Assembly (NCBI RefSeq): GCF_017948675.1
Contig: NZ_JAGFBU010000008.1
Coordinates: 41,728 to 105,727 of the forward strand
Direction of reading: 5' to 3'
DNA: 64,000 nucleotides
From: Flavobacterium flabelliforme
GTDB lineage: Bacteria > Bacteroidota > Bacteroidia > Flavobacteriales > Flavobacteriaceae
Both the position numbers and the translations under genes were made by a program. This document shows, one piece after another, positions 28,226 to 38,828 of this stretch; position 1 is the first letter of the stretch, and the number at the start of each line of letters is the position of its first letter. Under the pieces are notes generated by a model that did not search any database, was not told the origin of the DNA, and saw only the letters and a list, made by a program, of their open reading frames with translations.

Positions 28226-29089
28226 TTATCTTATTTCTGCAAATGTGTCTCCTTGCTTGATATCTCCTGTTTTATAACCTTTCATAAACCAAGCTTTGCG
28301 TTGAGCAGATGTTCCATGGGTGAATGATTCTGGAACAATATGTCCTTGAATTTTAGCCTGAATGGCATCGTCTCCTACAGCTTGAGCAGCGCTTAGAGCT
28401 TCATCTATATCTCCTTCTTCTAGGAAATTATTCATTTGTTGATTATAATGCGTCCATACTCCAGCATAAAAATCAGCTTGTAATTCTAATGCTACAGATA
28501 ATTTATTGGCTTCAGCTTGACTTTTGCCTTGTTGCATTCGTCTCATTTTATCAGAGGTTCCTAATAAGGTTTGAACGTGATGGCCTATTTCGTGTGCAAT
28601 CACGTAAGCTGTTGCAAAATCTCCTCCTTGAGCACCAAACTTTGTTTTTAGTTCTTCAAAAAACGCTAAATCCATATAGACTATCTGGTCACCAGGACAA
28701 TAAAAAGGTCCCGAATCAGAAGTAGCATTTCCACAAGCTGTTTCTACTGCATTTTGAAATAGAACTAATTTAGGGTTTTTATATTGTAAGTTGTTTTCTT
28801 GAAATATTTTTGACCAAACATCTTCATTATCGGCCACCAATGTTTTTATGAATGCTTGATCTTCAAGTTCTTTGGCGGTTAAATCTCTTTGTTCCCTAGG
28901 AGTACCTTGTTGTCCCTGATTCATTTGTTCTAAAATGGGAGTAAGCATTTGACCATTTTCTCCTCCAAAAACATTTAATAACAAAATAACAATACCGATG
29001 ATTCCACCGCCTACAATTGTCTTTCCTCCTGACGACATTCCTCTTCTGTCTTCTACGTTATCACTTTGACGTCTGCCGCTCCATTTCAT
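28226..29089 (-). CDS. Neutral zinc metallopeptidase, YpfJ family
   Basis: A 287-residue protein of the YpfJ/KPN_02809 family. The N terminus 'MKWSGRRQSDNVEDRRG' is typical, followed by a single membrane helix (about residues 25-42, 'GGGIIGIVILLLNVFG'), a linker, and a catalytic domain with the HExxH motif HEIGH at 166-170 and a family-typical 'GPFYCPGDQIVYMDLAFF'. The downstream 'ALELQADFYAGVW' carries the third ligand. Anchored in the inner membrane with the peptidase domain probably outside; substrates are not known. Single gene with its own terminator. Confident family assignment. Confidence 0.9.
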   Translation of the reverse strand: MKWSGRRQSDNVEDRRGMSSGGKTIVGGGIIGIVILLLNVFGGENGQMLTPILEQMNQGQQGTPREQRDLTAKELEDQAFIKTLVADNEDVWSKIFQENNLQYKNPKLVLFQNAVETACGNATSDSGPFYCPGDQIVYMDLAFFEELKTKFGAQGGDFATAYVIAHEIGHHVQTLLGTSDKMRRMQQGKSQAEANKLSVALELQADFYAGVWTHYNQQMNNFLEEGDIDEALSAAQAVGDDAIQAKIQGHIVPESFTHGTSAQRKAWFMKGYKTGDIKQGDTFAEIR

Positions 29090-29168
29090 AAATTAATTTT
29101 TTTGTTTGTTAATAAGCTTTGTGTTTATAAAACTACATAATTTTAAAGAATAAAAATATTTTTTTTGG

Positions 29169-32100
29169 TTACAGAACCCATTTTTGGATGGTTTCTTCAA
29201 TAATACCCTTAATAATTGGTTTCGGAATGTAATCATTCATTCCCGCTTCAATACATTTATCTTTTTCTTCTCTCTCTGTGCCTGCAGTTATTGCAATAAT
29301 AGGAACATTTGCTTTAGTTTTAGATTGACGAATTATTTTTGTTGCTTCATAACCGTTCATCACTGGCATTTGAATATCCATAAAGACAATATCAGGATTA
29401 ATGTTTTCAATTTGCTCTACAGCATCTTTTCCATTTATGGCTTCAAATACAGTGGTTTTTAAAGGTAAATTTTTAATAATCGTTTTTAAAAGCAACATGT
29501 TTACTTTATTATCCTCGACAATTAATACGGTAATATTTTTAGTTATACTTCGTACAATACTAATTTCATTTTCTATAGTATTTTTATCAGATTCAGTTGC
29601 AATGATACTTTCCGACAAGTCATTATTGGTTTGTATCTCTAAATCAAAATAGAAAATACTTCCGGTACCTACTGAACTATCTAGTTCTAACTGGCTACTC
29701 ATTAAACCTAAAAGTTGGTTAGAAATTGTTAATCCCAAACCTGTTCCTCCAAACTTTCGTGTAGTCGAGCTATCTTCTTGTGAGAAGGCCTTAAATATTT
29801 TCTTTTTATTTTCTTCCAATATTCCTATCCCAGTATCAATTACCGAAAATCGAATTCTGTCTTTATTCTCATCTATTTTTTTAAGTAGAGTTACCTCTAA
29901 TTTTATAGATCCTTTTTCGGTAAATTTTACAGCATTTGCTAAAAGATTAATTAAAATTTGTTTTAAGCGCACACTATCTAACCAAAAATATTTAGGAATG
30001 TTAGGAGCAATTATAAGTTCTAAATTCAGTTTTTTCTGGCTTGATTCATATAAAATAAGATCTATTACTTGGGTTAATAGTTCATGAATATCATTTTTCT
30101 CAATGTATAACTCTAATTTACCAGCTTCAATTTTAGAAAAATCAAGAATGTCATTGATAATATCCAGTAAAGAATGTGCAGATTGGTTGATGGTAGTCAT
30201 GTATTTTTCTTGAATTTTTCCAAGATTCGTTTTCATCAACAAATCGGTAAAACCAATAATTCCGTTTAACGGAGTTCTTATTTCATGGCTCATATTGGCT
30301 AGAAATTCTGATTTCGATTTATTGGCTGCTTCTGCTAATTCTTTTTCTTGAACAACTGTTTCTGCTTTTTTTCGCTCCGTAATGTCGATAAATATACCTT
30401 CTAAGAAAGCAATTTTACCATCTTTATAAATAGTATCCCCAAATTCCTCTACCCAAATGATGTGTTTGTCTTTATGTACAATTCGATAAGTTAAGTGAAT
30501 AGGACTTTTACTGTCAATCGCTCTTTTTTGAGCCGCTATTGTGTTTAATTTATCTTCAGGATGAATTAAATCAATGAATGATAATTCATTATCAATAAAA
30601 CTTGATTTAGGATAACCGGTCAATTTTTCAATTTTATCGTTTATGTAAATCTTGGTATTGTTTTCATCGTAATTAGATAGATAAACAGTTCCAGGTATAT
30701 TATTCGCTAAAAGTCTAAATTTCTCTTCACTTTCATATATTGCTGTTTCATTAGTGATGCGTTCAATAGAGGAGGCAATATTTCGAGCCAATGTTTGCAA
30801 GATGTTCACTTCATCTTCGTTCCAATGTTTTTCTTCTTGTGTATTATCAAATCCTAAAAAGCCATGAAATTTATTTTTAATGATAATTGGAAATAATATT
30901 ACAGACACCACATCTAAACTTTCAAGTTTACTTCTTAACGAAACGTTTTTAATTTCTGAAATCCTAGATTCAAAGGGTTTATTATTTAAAAGTGGAGTAA
31001 GCAATTCCTCAAAAAAAGCGTGAGGAATATGTTGAAGATTAATATTATTTTCCGTTAATTTTTTATTGTGAATAATCCATCTGTATTTTTGACTTATTGT
31101 CTTTTGGTTATTATCATCTTCATAATAATAGGCTCTGTGTGACTTGGTTGCTTTTCCCATGATGATGAGAACATCTGAAAAAATTGCACTTATATCATTG
31201 CTATTCAAGAATTTCTCGGTACAGAGTGTCATTGCCGATAAAAGTTCACTTTTATATTCCAGTTTCTTTTCGGCATCGTAACGACTTTGAGAAATAACGG
31301 TTAACGAGATTAAATCGGATATGGTTCTAGCAAAAATAATATCATCATTGTCCCAGTTTTTATAATTTTCTGAGGTTTCAAAGCAAATGACTCCAGATAA
31401 TTCTCCATTTATAAAAATTGGAATATCAAGTTGTGATTTAATGTTAAATTGTTCAAAATAGCTTTCTTTAAATTCAGAAAACTCTAATTTTTCTGAAACA
31501 TCATACGCACTGATATGCGTGTTGTTTTGAATTGCTTCAAAATAAATAGGATAATTTTCCTTTGTTATAACATATCCTTTTGTATAGCTATCGGTCTCTA
31601 AATTATACTGATTTTCGCATGTTAATGTTTCTTTAGTATGTTTCCAATAACTAACTTGGTTACACTGAGTAACTTTAGCAGCAGATTCAATAATTTCCAT
31701 AACACTAACGTCTAGGTTTTTATAATTACTGAAATTTGTGGTTGTTAGTTTTTTTATTGTTTCATTATATTCTTCGGTCTTTTGTTGGCGAATTCTATTT
31801 TCACGATCAATGTCTTTAAATTTGGTAACATCACGAGAAATACCAGAATAGGCAATTATTTTTCCAAATTCATTTTTTCGAATAATAACTTTTTGAGAGA
31901 TCCACAGTTCAGTTCCATCTTTCTTTAATATTGGAAACTCAATTATAGGAAAATAATGATCACTTTCTAATGGTTTAAGATAAAAGTTGGTGATAACGAC
32001 AATATAATCAGGTCTTATAAAAGAGGTGTAATTTTTGTTTATGATTTCATCATTTTGGTATCCTAAGGATTTGATCGTAAATTCATTTACAAAAGTAAAA

Positions 32101-33179
32101 TAGCCATTCTTATCTACTTCAAAAATGATGTCAATCGCATTCTCAATTAAATCTTTATACTGATTTTTTATATGAATTTCACTCGTTACATCTTGGCCAA
32201 TACCGATCAATAAATCATTAGAAAATTTTTTTTCATCCCATTGAAAGTATTTATAATCGCCATTGCTACATTTTACTGTTCTAATAAATACTCTGTCTTC
32301 TGTAAATTTTATATTATAATTTTTGTCGTAAAAATTAGTATTTTCTGCTTTTTCCCAATATCCTAATCCTAGCATATCATTCACGTCGTAACCCAAAATT
32401 GTTTTTACATTTTCACTACAAAATACAACTTCTCCTTTTTTATTGGTTGCGAGTATCAGTGAATTGCCTTTGTTTATGATTAAATCATTAAAATTTGATT
32501 TAACAGTGGTGTTTAACCACAATATATATTGAACATAATTGATGATTAAAATTACAAAACAATCAATAAATAAAACTAAAACAGTTTTTAATGGGACTAA
32601 TTCAAAAACGAACAGAATCCAAAAATAAATAAAAACGGCAATTACAAAACCCCTATATAATTTTACAGATTTTAAAACGGTATAAGAAAAGTAGAACGTA
32701 GCAATAAAAGCGGTAATTGGAACTATATCAGATGTAGAATTGATAATATTTCGGCCAATTGAAACAAAATAAATTAAAAATAGTACTGTAAATATATTTT
32801 TAATATTTCTAAATATGTAGTTAGATTTAGTGCTAGCATAATAGATTAGGAGTAGTATGATTCCCAAACTGCAATTAATAATTAATAAACTTTGAGGTCT
32901 GATTTTTAAAAATTCTAGAGTAATTTCTAGAATTGGAAGAATAACTCCCAAAAATAAGATATAAACTTGATATTCTTTTTTCTCAGTAATAGTTTTGGTA
33001 CTTTTTTCTATTAAACTACTTTTTAATCCTGTTTTAATTTTAATTATTCTATAAATTAAAAAAACAATTAAAATTGGAATTAAAACCATGAATAAGGTAG
33101 TAATAACAACAGAGTTTACTATTAAAAATAAAATTAATTCTTTGGTAGTACTGTATAAAGGACTAAAGTTAATTACCAT
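29169..33179 (-). CDS. Membrane-bound hybrid sensor histidine kinase / response regulator with PAS and GAF domains
   Basis: A 1336-residue signalling protein. Order (approximate): about seven membrane helices (1-235), PAS (245-345), PAS with PAC (355-465, '[18 protein letters not shown]'), GAF (490-650), GAF (665-830, '[15 protein letters not shown]'), PAS (845-960), HisKA with phospho-His in '[16 protein letters not shown]', HATPase with N box '[14 protein letters not shown]', 'DTGIGI' and '[11 protein letters not shown]', and a C-terminal receiver with phospho-Asp in '[18 protein letters not shown]'. All phospho-transfer residues are intact. No cognate regulator or output domain is adjacent, so the receiver probably feeds a separate phosphotransfer protein. 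The input signal is unknown. Confidence 0.93.
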   Translation of the reverse strand: MVINFSPLYSTTKELILFLIVNSVVITTLFMVLIPILIVFLIYRIIKIKTGLKSSLIEKSTKTITEKKEYQVYILFLGVILPILEITLEFLKIRPQSLLIINCSLGIILLLIYYASTKSNYIFRNIKNIFTVLFLIYFVSIGRNIINSTSDIVPITAFIATFYFSYTVLKSVKLYRGFVIAVFIYFWILFVFELVPLKTVLVLFIDCFVILIINYVQYILWLNTTVKSNFNDLIINKGNSLILATNKKGEVVFCSENVKTILGYDVNDMLGLGYWEKAENTNFYDKNYNIKFTEDRVFIRTVKCSNGDYKYFQWDEKKFSNDLLIGIGQDVTSEIHIKNQYKDLIENAIDIIFEVDKNGYFTFVNEFTIKSLGYQNDEIINKNYTSFIRPDYIVVITNFYLKPLESDHYFPIIEFPILKKDGTELWISQKVIIRKNEFGKIIAYSGISRDVTKFKDIDRENRIRQQKTEEYNETIKKLTTTNFSNYKNLDVSVMEIIESAAKVTQCNQVSYWKHTKETLTCENQYNLETDSYTKGYVITKENYPIYFEAIQNNTHISAYDVSEKLEFSEFKESYFEQFNIKSQLDIPIFINGELSGVICFETSENYKNWDNDDIIFARTISDLISLTVISQSRYDAEKKLEYKSELLSAMTLCTEKFLNSNDISAIFSDVLIIMGKATKSHRAYYYEDDNNQKTISQKYRWIIHNKKLTENNINLQHIPHAFFEELLTPLLNNKPFESRISEIKNVSLRSKLESLDVVSVILFPIIIKNKFHGFLGFDNTQEEKHWNEDEVNILQTLARNIASSIERITNETAIYESEEKFRLLANNIPGTVYLSNYDENNTKIYINDKIEKLTGYPKSSFIDNELSFIDLIHPEDKLNTIAAQKRAIDSKSPIHLTYRIVHKDKHIIWVEEFGDTIYKDGKIAFLEGIFIDITERKKAETVVQEKELAEAANKSKSEFLANMSHEIRTPLNGIIGFTDLLMKTNLGKIQEKYMTTINQSAHSLLDIINDILDFSKIEAGKLELYIEKNDIHELLTQVIDLILYESSQKKLNLELIIAPNIPKYFWLDSVRLKQILINLLANAVKFTEKGSIKLEVTLLKKIDENKDRIRFSVIDTGIGILEENKKKIFKAFSQEDSSTTRKFGGTGLGLTISNQLLGLMSSQLELDSSVGTGSIFYFDLEIQTNNDLSESIIATESDKNTIENEISIVRSITKNITVLIVEDNKVNMLLLKTIIKNLPLKTTVFEAINGKDAVEQIENINPDIVFMDIQMPVMNGYEATKIIRQSKTKANVPIIAITAGTEREEKDKCIEAGMNDYIPKPIIKGIIEETIQKWVL

Positions 33180-33250
33180 AAATTTTATTTACTGAGTTGT
33201 GAAAATTAAATTTTGAAATAAGTTTAGCCTTCAATTTAAGAAATTATTTT

Positions 33251-33296
33251 AAAAAAGAACAAAGGTTAAGGTGTATTTCAACCTTTATTCTTTTTT
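33251..33296 (-). terminator. Terminator after the multi-pass membrane protein gene
   Basis: Stem AAAGAATAAAGGTT / AACCTTTGTTCTTT (one mismatch) with T runs on both outer sides. It separates the 33308-34090 gene from the hybrid kinase gene on the same strand, so the kinase should have its own promoter in the 71 bases that remain. Confidence 0.8.
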
Positions 33297-33307
33297 AAAA
33301 TTTGTTT

Positions 33308-34090
33308 TTAGCTTTTTTCTTGCAATTCAGTTTCGGTTTCAAACCCTATTATTTCACTGTAAATTGCATAATACAAAGAAGATAATACTGGATAAGTAAA
33401 GAAAATACCAACACAGCAACCTATAAATCCTACCAGTACACCAATAGAACACACTACCAGAAGTCCAAGTAAAACCCAAGGTTGTTTGGATACGATTACA
33501 AAACTAGCATTTATGGCTTCTATGGCTTTTAATTTTCCGAAAATAATAAGCGGTATCATCATGATGGTTAATAATGCAATAAGTATTGAAATTATCGAAC
33601 TCAAAAAAGGTATTTTGAAGTACATAGTAACTATTCCAATAGCATTGCTTACTAATGAAAATAAAAATGTAGCGATAAACAATTCTGAAAAATAGGGAGC
33701 TTTATAGAATCCAAACATCGTTGAAACATGAAATTCCTCATCATTCTCTGCACAATAAGCCATTTTTATTAAACCTGCAATAAGCGGACTCAATAAAGCC
33801 GAAATTAAAACGCTAATTCCTGATATAATGAGTAGCGTGTTTAAGCTAAGATTTTCAAGATTTAAATTTTCAGGTTTTAGATATTCTGTAATTGCTGGAG
33901 CACCAAAAAATCCTATAAGAGTAGCAAAAGTAATGATGCTAAATAAAATAACACCCACAAAAATTATCAAACCTCCATACAACGCAATTTTTTTATAATT
34001 CTCAAATGTATGCTCAAAGACTTTACTAAAATCTAATTCGTATCCATTCTTTCTAATTTGTTCTAAGCGATTTTGTACGTTGGTTTTCAT
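33308..34090 (-). CDS. Multi-pass inner-membrane protein of unknown function
   Basis: A 260-residue protein with a short charged N terminus ('NRLEQIRKNGYELDFSKVFE') and about six hydrophobic helices. Relatives in flavobacteria are often labelled beta-carotene 15,15'-monooxygenase, a name I see no support for: there are no His/Glu metal motifs of that enzyme family. The layout, soluble start then repeated pairs of helices with Gly/Ala-rich turns, resembles the membrane domain found in glycerophosphodiesterase-associated and DUF975-type proteins. Single gene bounded by a terminator. Confidence 0.7.
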   Translation of the reverse strand: MKTNVQNRLEQIRKNGYELDFSKVFEHTFENYKKIALYGGLIIFVGVILFSIITFATLIGFFGAPAITEYLKPENLNLENLSLNTLLIISGISVLISALLSPLIAGLIKMAYCAENDEEFHVSTMFGFYKAPYFSELFIATFLFSLVSNAIGIVTMYFKIPFLSSIISILIALLTIMMIPLIIFGKLKAIEAINASFVIVSKQPWVLLGLLVVCSIGVLVGFIGCCVGIFFTYPVLSSLYYAIYSEIIGFETETELQEKS

Positions 34091-34540
34091 AAAGGTTCTG
34101 TTATTGGTTTTTAGTTTTTTTAATAATAATACTGAAATTTCTTCCGTTAATTTTAAATAATTTTAATTCTCTATGGAATTAAAATTACATTCATTTTTGT
34201 TGTAATCGGCAAATGTAATATTTTTTTAATTCTCATTGAATCAAAACATTCCACATAAACTAAGATTTCTCCTCCTATTATAAATAGTATTTTAATTTAT
34301 ACCACTCTATTTTATTTAAAAAAGAATCCAGAGAGATGAAAGTACAAATCAAATTCCTTTTATTCATCCAAACTTAAAGTTCTTGTTTTTTGAACCTTTA
34401 GATCGAGAATTTTTACTGTTTAATTCCAAGTTTTTTTTAAATAATCGCTATTTAATCAAGGAAGTTTATGAGCTATTTTTAATTTTTAAAAATTTAATCA
34501 AATTTAAAACGTCAATTTTATTTATGTTTTATATTGCTAC
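34091..34540. other. Intergenic region without visible genes
   Basis: 450 bases, strongly A/T-rich, no coding-length frame. It lies upstream of the minus-strand membrane gene ending at 33308 and downstream of the small membrane gene ending at 34541. It probably contains the promoter of the 33308-34090 gene; I cannot place the boxes with confidence and see no hairpin or repeat of note. Confidence 0.5.
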
Positions 34541-34864
34541 TTAAGATTGTAATTGTAGTCTGACGTAATTAATAAGAAAAACTAGCATCAAGAACAATAA
34601 CACCAAGAATTGGAACTTATTTACTCTTTTTGTTTCATATTTTTTTATAAAAATTCTGTCAATTATTAGTATCAAAATAGGTAATGTTAACCAAAGTAAA
34701 TTTACCCAACCTTGCAGCCTATCGTTCATGCCGTTACTATTAATCATAATTGTAGATGTTACAATTATGATTAATAATGACAGTATGCTTAAAGTAAAAA
34801 AGAGGGTGTTTTTCAATTCTTTTTTTTGGTTATATAATTTTGATTTAGCATTACTGAGCAACAT
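34541..34864 (-). CDS. Small integral membrane protein, unknown
   Basis: About 107 residues from the ATG at 34864; a TTG at 34882 would add six. Basic N terminus (SNAKSKLYNQKKELK) followed by three hydrophobic helices (about residues 20-40, 55-72, 83-103). Composition and codon use resemble neighbouring genes, which supports a real gene, but I recognise no family. It follows the aldehyde dehydrogenase gene with a 90-base gap on the same strand. Confidence 0.55.
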   Translation of the reverse strand: MLLSNAKSKLYNQKKELKNTLFFTLSILSLLIIIVTSTIMINSNGMNDRLQGWVNLLWLTLPILILIIDRIFIKKYETKRVNKFQFLVLLFLMLVFLINYVRLQLQS

Positions 34865-34954
34865 AAAACTGTTTAAACCCAAGTCTTAATATTAAACATT
34901 TGATTTAGCCAGAAATAGTTAATTTTGTCCTTTAAATAGCTTTTATCAATTTGT

Positions 34955-36283
34955 CTAAATCCATTTTAATACTTTTCGAATGGTTTTTAACTTATCATTA
35001 TAAGGAGCATAACGCAAAGGCACATCAAGCCAAGTCCCTCGTTTTACAACACTTTTTTTATGTGAAAAAATATCAAAACTTAGTTTTCCGTGATATGCAC
35101 CCATACCTGAATTTCCTACACCTCCAAAAGGGAGTCTATGATTTACCAAGTGAATAACTGTGTCATTGATACAGCCACCGCCAAAAGAGTATTTTTTTAA
35201 AATTTCGTCGGTAAAAGATTTATTTTGAGAAAATAAATATAAAGACAACGGTTTGTCAAATTGAGTTATAATTTTATCAATATCCTCTTTAGTTTCGTAG
35301 GAAAGAATAGGAAGCACAGGTCCAAAAATTTCTTCTTTCATTACTAAACTATCCATTGACGGTTGATCAAGAAGGGTAGGAGCCAAGTAAAGAGACTCTT
35401 TATTTGATTGACCTCCATAAATAATATTTTGATTTTCAATCAGATTTAATTGACGCTGCCAGTTCTTTAAATTAATTATTCTAGCAAAATCTGCAGATTC
35501 TTCTGGATTTTTGCCCAGTGCTTTCTCAATCTCCTCAATTAAAAATTTTGTAAAAGGTTGCTTTACTTTTTTATGTACTAAAATATAATCTGGAGCCACA
35601 CAAGTTTGTCCTGCATTGATGATTTTTCCCCAAACAATTCTTCTAGCGCTCAGTTCTAAATTGGCAGTTTCATCAATAATACAAGGGCTTTTTCCTCCTA
35701 ATTCTAAGGTAACTGGCGTTAAGTTTTCAGCAGCAGCTTTTGCAACAATTTTGCCAACACCAACACTTCCCGTAAAAAATATATAATCCCAACGCTTTTT
35801 TAATAATTCTGCTGCAATCGTTGCGTCTCCAGTTATTACAACTACCTCTTGTACCGGAAATGTTTCTCGTATAATTTTAGATATAATTGCCGATGTATTG
35901 GGTGTAAGTTCAGAAGGTTTTAGTGTCACTTTGTTTCCCGCAGCTACTGCAGCCACCAATGGACATAGAGCCAATTGAAAAGGATAATTCCATGGAGAAA
36001 GTATCAATACATTTCCATAAGGTTCACTATAGATATAATCCGATGAAGGGAAGTTCAGCAAAGAACCCCAAACTCTTTTGGGTTTTGCCCATGAATCAAT
36101 ATTCTTAATAGTCTCTTTTAAATCACTAATTACATAATTTGTTTCGGTTAAGACCGCTTCAAAAGCGGGCTTTTTAAAATCATCATACAAAGCTTTGATA
36201 ATAGCATCTTCCTGTTCTATTATGATGTGCAATAATTTTTTTAAAGATTCTTTTCTGTTGTTTATTTCTGTTTTATGATTCAT
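34955..36283 (-). CDS. NAD(P)-dependent aldehyde dehydrogenase
   Basis: A 442-residue class 3-like aldehyde dehydrogenase. Visible: 'SPWNYPFQLALCPLVAAVAAGN' region (quoted: SPWNYPFQLALCPLVA), 'LKPSELTPNTS', 'FTGSVGVGKIVAKAAAENL', catalytic Glu in 'VTLELGGKSPCIID', catalytic Cys in 'NAGQTCVAPDYILV' and the C-terminal 'SGMGAYHGKLSFDIFSHKKS'. The short length without the extra N-terminal arm and the membrane-distal C terminus fit class 3/fatty-aldehyde type enzymes that oxidise medium or long-chain aldehydes. Cytoplasmic. Single gene, neighbours unrelated. Confidence 0.92.
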   Translation of the reverse strand: MNHKTEINNRKESLKKLLHIIIEQEDAIIKALYDDFKKPAFEAVLTETNYVISDLKETIKNIDSWAKPKRVWGSLLNFPSSDYIYSEPYGNVLILSPWNYPFQLALCPLVAAVAAGNKVTLKPSELTPNTSAIISKIIRETFPVQEVVVITGDATIAAELLKKRWDYIFFTGSVGVGKIVAKAAAENLTPVTLELGGKSPCIIDETANLELSARRIVWGKIINAGQTCVAPDYILVHKKVKQPFTKFLIEEIEKALGKNPEESADFARIINLKNWQRQLNLIENQNIIYGGQSNKESLYLAPTLLDQPSMDSLVMKEEIFGPVLPILSYETKEDIDKIITQFDKPLSLYLFSQNKSFTDEILKKYSFGGGCINDTVIHLVNHRLPFGGVGNSGMGAYHGKLSFDIFSHKKSVVKRGTWLDVPLRYAPYNDKLKTIRKVLKWI

Positions 36284-36383
36284 TTCAAGATTTTGTTTAA
36301 ATTAAATAGAAGAACTCCTAATTAGTGAGTCAAGCTATTTTTAAAATTATATTTTTATAAGTTATATTAACTATTTAAATAAT

Positions 36384-37892
36384 TTAATACCGAGTTACAC
36401 TTTTTAAATTGTCAGGAAAATATAAGTCAGAAAGGTGTGAAAACTCATCACCGCGCATAAAAATATTAATATCTACTTCTGCAAAACTATTTTTTCCAGC
36501 GGCCGCTAGAAGTTCGTTGGCTGCATGCAAGGTGTTTTTATGAAAATGGTAAACACGCTCGTATTTATCGGCTACTACCAATCCTTTCATAAGCATTCTA
36601 TCTTGTGTTGCTACTCCGGTAGGACAAGTGTTAGTGTTACATCGCAAGGCCTGTATACATCCCAATGAAAACATAAAACCACGGGCGCTATTGCAAATAT
36701 CTGCTCCTAAAGCTACAGCTCTAAGTATGGAATAACCTGAAATTATTTTTCCGCTACAGATCACCCTAATTTTATCTCTGATGTCAAAAAAGACTAAAGT
36801 TTTATTAACGAATATTAATGCCGGTTCAAATGGCATTCCAACGCCATCACTAAACTCAAGCGGAGCAGCACCTGTACCTCCTTCGGCACCATCAACAGTA
36901 ATGAAATCAGGATAACAGTTTTGGGTAATCATTTCTTGACAAATGGCTTCAAATTCAGACGTTTTACCAATGCATAATTTAAAACCTATGGGTTTTCCAT
37001 TGGATAATAAGCGAAGTTGAGCAACAAATTCTATTAATCCTTTCGTATCTGAAAATGCGGAATGTCCTGGTGGAGAAAGAATCGTTGTATGCGGTTCTAC
37101 CCCTCTTATTTTTGCTATTTCCTCTGTGTTTTTTGATGCAGGTAAAACTCCTCCATGACCAGGTTTTGCACCTTGAGAAAGTTTTATTTCTATCATTTTT
37201 ACTTCAGGCAAATTAGCTTTTTCGGTAAATTTATCTTTATCAAAACCTCCGTTTGCGTTACGGCATCCAAAATATCCTGTACCAATTTGCCATGTAACAT
37301 CGCCACCTTGCTGATGAAATTGAGTTAATCCGCCTTCTCCTGTATTGTGATAAAAATTTCCTTTACGAGCTCCTTTGTTTAGTGCAACAATTGCATTTTC
37401 ACTCAATGAACCAAAGCTCATTGCTGAAATATTCAACAAAGAGGCAGAATAAGGTTGTTTACAGTCGGGACCTCCAACTAAAACACGAGGCAATTCTTCA
37501 TTTACAACAGTTGGAAATATAGAATGTTTTATGCCTTCATAATTTGATTGGTTAATGTCTAATTGTGTTCCAAAAGGAGTGGTTGCGTCAATGTTTTTTG
37601 CTCTTTGATATACAATTGTACGTTGGTTTCTAGAGAAAGGTTTTCCATCAGTAGTACGTTCTATAAAATACTGCTGAATTTCTGGAGCTATCATTTCAAA
37701 TAAATATCTAAAATAACCTAATACCGGAAAATTTCTAAGAATAGCATGTTTTTGTTGTATTGTATTGGCGTATCCTACCAGCAATATTAAGGTTAGAATA
37801 ACCATAAAAACGAATCCAACATCATATAAAATATAGACAAATGTAGTTAGCACTAAAATAGATATTCCTATAATAAAAAATTTATTTCTCAT
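36384..37892 (-). CDS. FMN-binding glutamate-synthase-related protein, membrane-anchored
   Basis: A 502-residue stand-alone version of the glutamate synthase FMN-binding barrel. Two hydrophobic helices occupy residues 5-42, then the GltS-like domain (about 80-490): 'MSFGSLSENAIVALNKGA', 'NTGEGGLTQFH', 'SQGAKPGHGGVLPASK', 'DGAEGGTGAAPLEF' and the Cys-rich 'GCIQALRCNTNTCPTGVATQ' that in GltB binds the 3Fe-4S cluster. No glutaminase domain, so it is not a complete glutamate synthase. Members of this family are common and their reaction is not established. Single gene. Confidence 0.88.
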   Translation of the reverse strand: MRNKFFIIGISILVLTTFVYILYDVGFVFMVILTLILLVGYANTIQQKHAILRNFPVLGYFRYLFEMIAPEIQQYFIERTTDGKPFSRNQRTIVYQRAKNIDATTPFGTQLDINQSNYEGIKHSIFPTVVNEELPRVLVGGPDCKQPYSASLLNISAMSFGSLSENAIVALNKGARKGNFYHNTGEGGLTQFHQQGGDVTWQIGTGYFGCRNANGGFDKDKFTEKANLPEVKMIEIKLSQGAKPGHGGVLPASKNTEEIAKIRGVEPHTTILSPPGHSAFSDTKGLIEFVAQLRLLSNGKPIGFKLCIGKTSEFEAICQEMITQNCYPDFITVDGAEGGTGAAPLEFSDGVGMPFEPALIFVNKTLVFFDIRDKIRVICSGKIISGYSILRAVALGADICNSARGFMFSLGCIQALRCNTNTCPTGVATQDRMLMKGLVVADKYERVYHFHKNTLHAANELLAAAGKNSFAEVDINIFMRGDEFSHLSDLYFPDNLKSVTRY

Positions 37893-37982
37893 TTCATTTT
37901 TTGTTTAATCCTCTAAAATACTAAGAAAATTAAATCTTTTTTTATTTTAAAGACTTTATTTATAAATATTTAATTCTTTTAT

Positions 37983-38018
37983 AAAAAAAAAGCTCTTACT
38001 GTTTAGAAAGAAGCTTTT
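37983..38018 (-). terminator. Terminator of the NYN-LOTUS gene
   Basis: Minus strand: AAAAGCTTCTT, loop, AAGAGCTTTTTTTTT. It lies just after the stop codon at 38043. Confidence 0.7.
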
Positions 38019-38042
38019 TATAATGCTGTTTTAAAAAATAGA

Positions 38043-38828
38043 TTAACTGAAACGCAGGCGAACATAAACATGTTTAATTCCTTTTTTATCAGAATCTCTT
38101 TCATCTATTTCTAGGATTTCGGTTAATGATTTCAACATAGGAGTTAATTTTGCAAAGCCATAATTTCTAGGGTCAAATTCTGGTTTTCTTTTTACGATTA
38201 GGTTTCCAACATCTCCTAGAAACGCCCAACCATCATCATCACAAATATCCTCGATTGTAGTTTCTATAAGTTCTATAGTGTGTACGTCTACTTTATTTAA
38301 TGATTTTTCGACTGGTTTTTCAACTGGTTTACCAATTGGTTTTTTAGTATCTGCAGTAGGTTTTTTAGCTTTTTTCTTAATAGCTCCATCTAAAACTTCG
38401 ATGTAAATAAATCGATCGCAAGCAACAATAAAAGAATTCGGAGTTTTTTGCTCTCCTATACCAATTACTTTCATTCCTGATTCTCTCAAACGAATGGCTA
38501 ATCTGGTAAAGTCAGAATCACTTGATACGATACAAAAACCATCTACTTTATCAGAGTATAATAAATCCATGGCATCAATAATCATTGCCGAATCAGAAGA
38601 ATTTTTACCTACAGTATAGCTATATTGTTGTATTGGAGTAATAGCGTGTTCTAATAAAACACTTTTCCACCCTCCTGCATTAGGTTTAGTCCAATCCGCA
38701 TAAATACGCTTAGTAGTTGGTGTTCCAAATTTAGCTATTTCTTCCATCATTCCTTTTACATTGCTGTAAGGAACGTTATCGGCATCAATCAAAACAGCTA
38801 ATTTTAATTCTTTTGTATCTTGTGACAT
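38043..38828 (-). CDS. NYN (PIN-like) nuclease domain protein with C-terminal LOTUS/OST-HTH domain
   Basis: A 261-residue protein. Residues 8-150 form a NYN/LabA-type PIN-fold domain with acidic residues in 'LAVLIDADNVPYSN', 'DSAMIIDAMDLLYS' and 'CIVSSDSDFTRLAIRLRESG', the pattern expected for metal-dependent RNA cleavage. A Lys/Pro-rich linker (about 150-180) leads to a LOTUS domain (about 185-258, 'DDDGWAFLGDVGNLIVKRKPEFDPRNYG', shown here only in part: GWAFLGDVGNLIVKR). LOTUS domains bind structured RNA, including G-quadruplex RNA, in studied eukaryotic cases. The bacterial role is not settled. Single gene; start ATG at 38828. Confidence 0.87.
   Translation of the reverse strand: MSQDTKELKLAVLIDADNVPYSNVKGMMEEIAKFGTPTTKRIYADWTKPNAGGWKSVLLEHAITPIQQYSYTVGKNSSDSAMIIDAMDLLYSDKVDGFCIVSSDSDFTRLAIRLRESGMKVIGIGEQKTPNSFIVACDRFIYIEVLDGAIKKKAKKPTADTKKPIGKPVEKPVEKSLNKVDVHTIELIETTIEDICDDDGWAFLGDVGNLIVKRKPEFDPRNYGFAKLTPMLKSLTEILEIDERDSDKKGIKHVYVRLRFS

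Noticed and set aside
27917..28327. Plus-strand frame of 136 codons across the helicase start and the metallopeptidase end
   Set aside because: Antisense to two real genes and crosses a terminator; composition is that of shadow frames in this genome.
33308..34090. Name beta-carotene 15,15'-monooxygenase for the multi-pass membrane protein
   Set aside because: No catalytic motifs of that enzyme family; the label seems inherited from an old misannotation.
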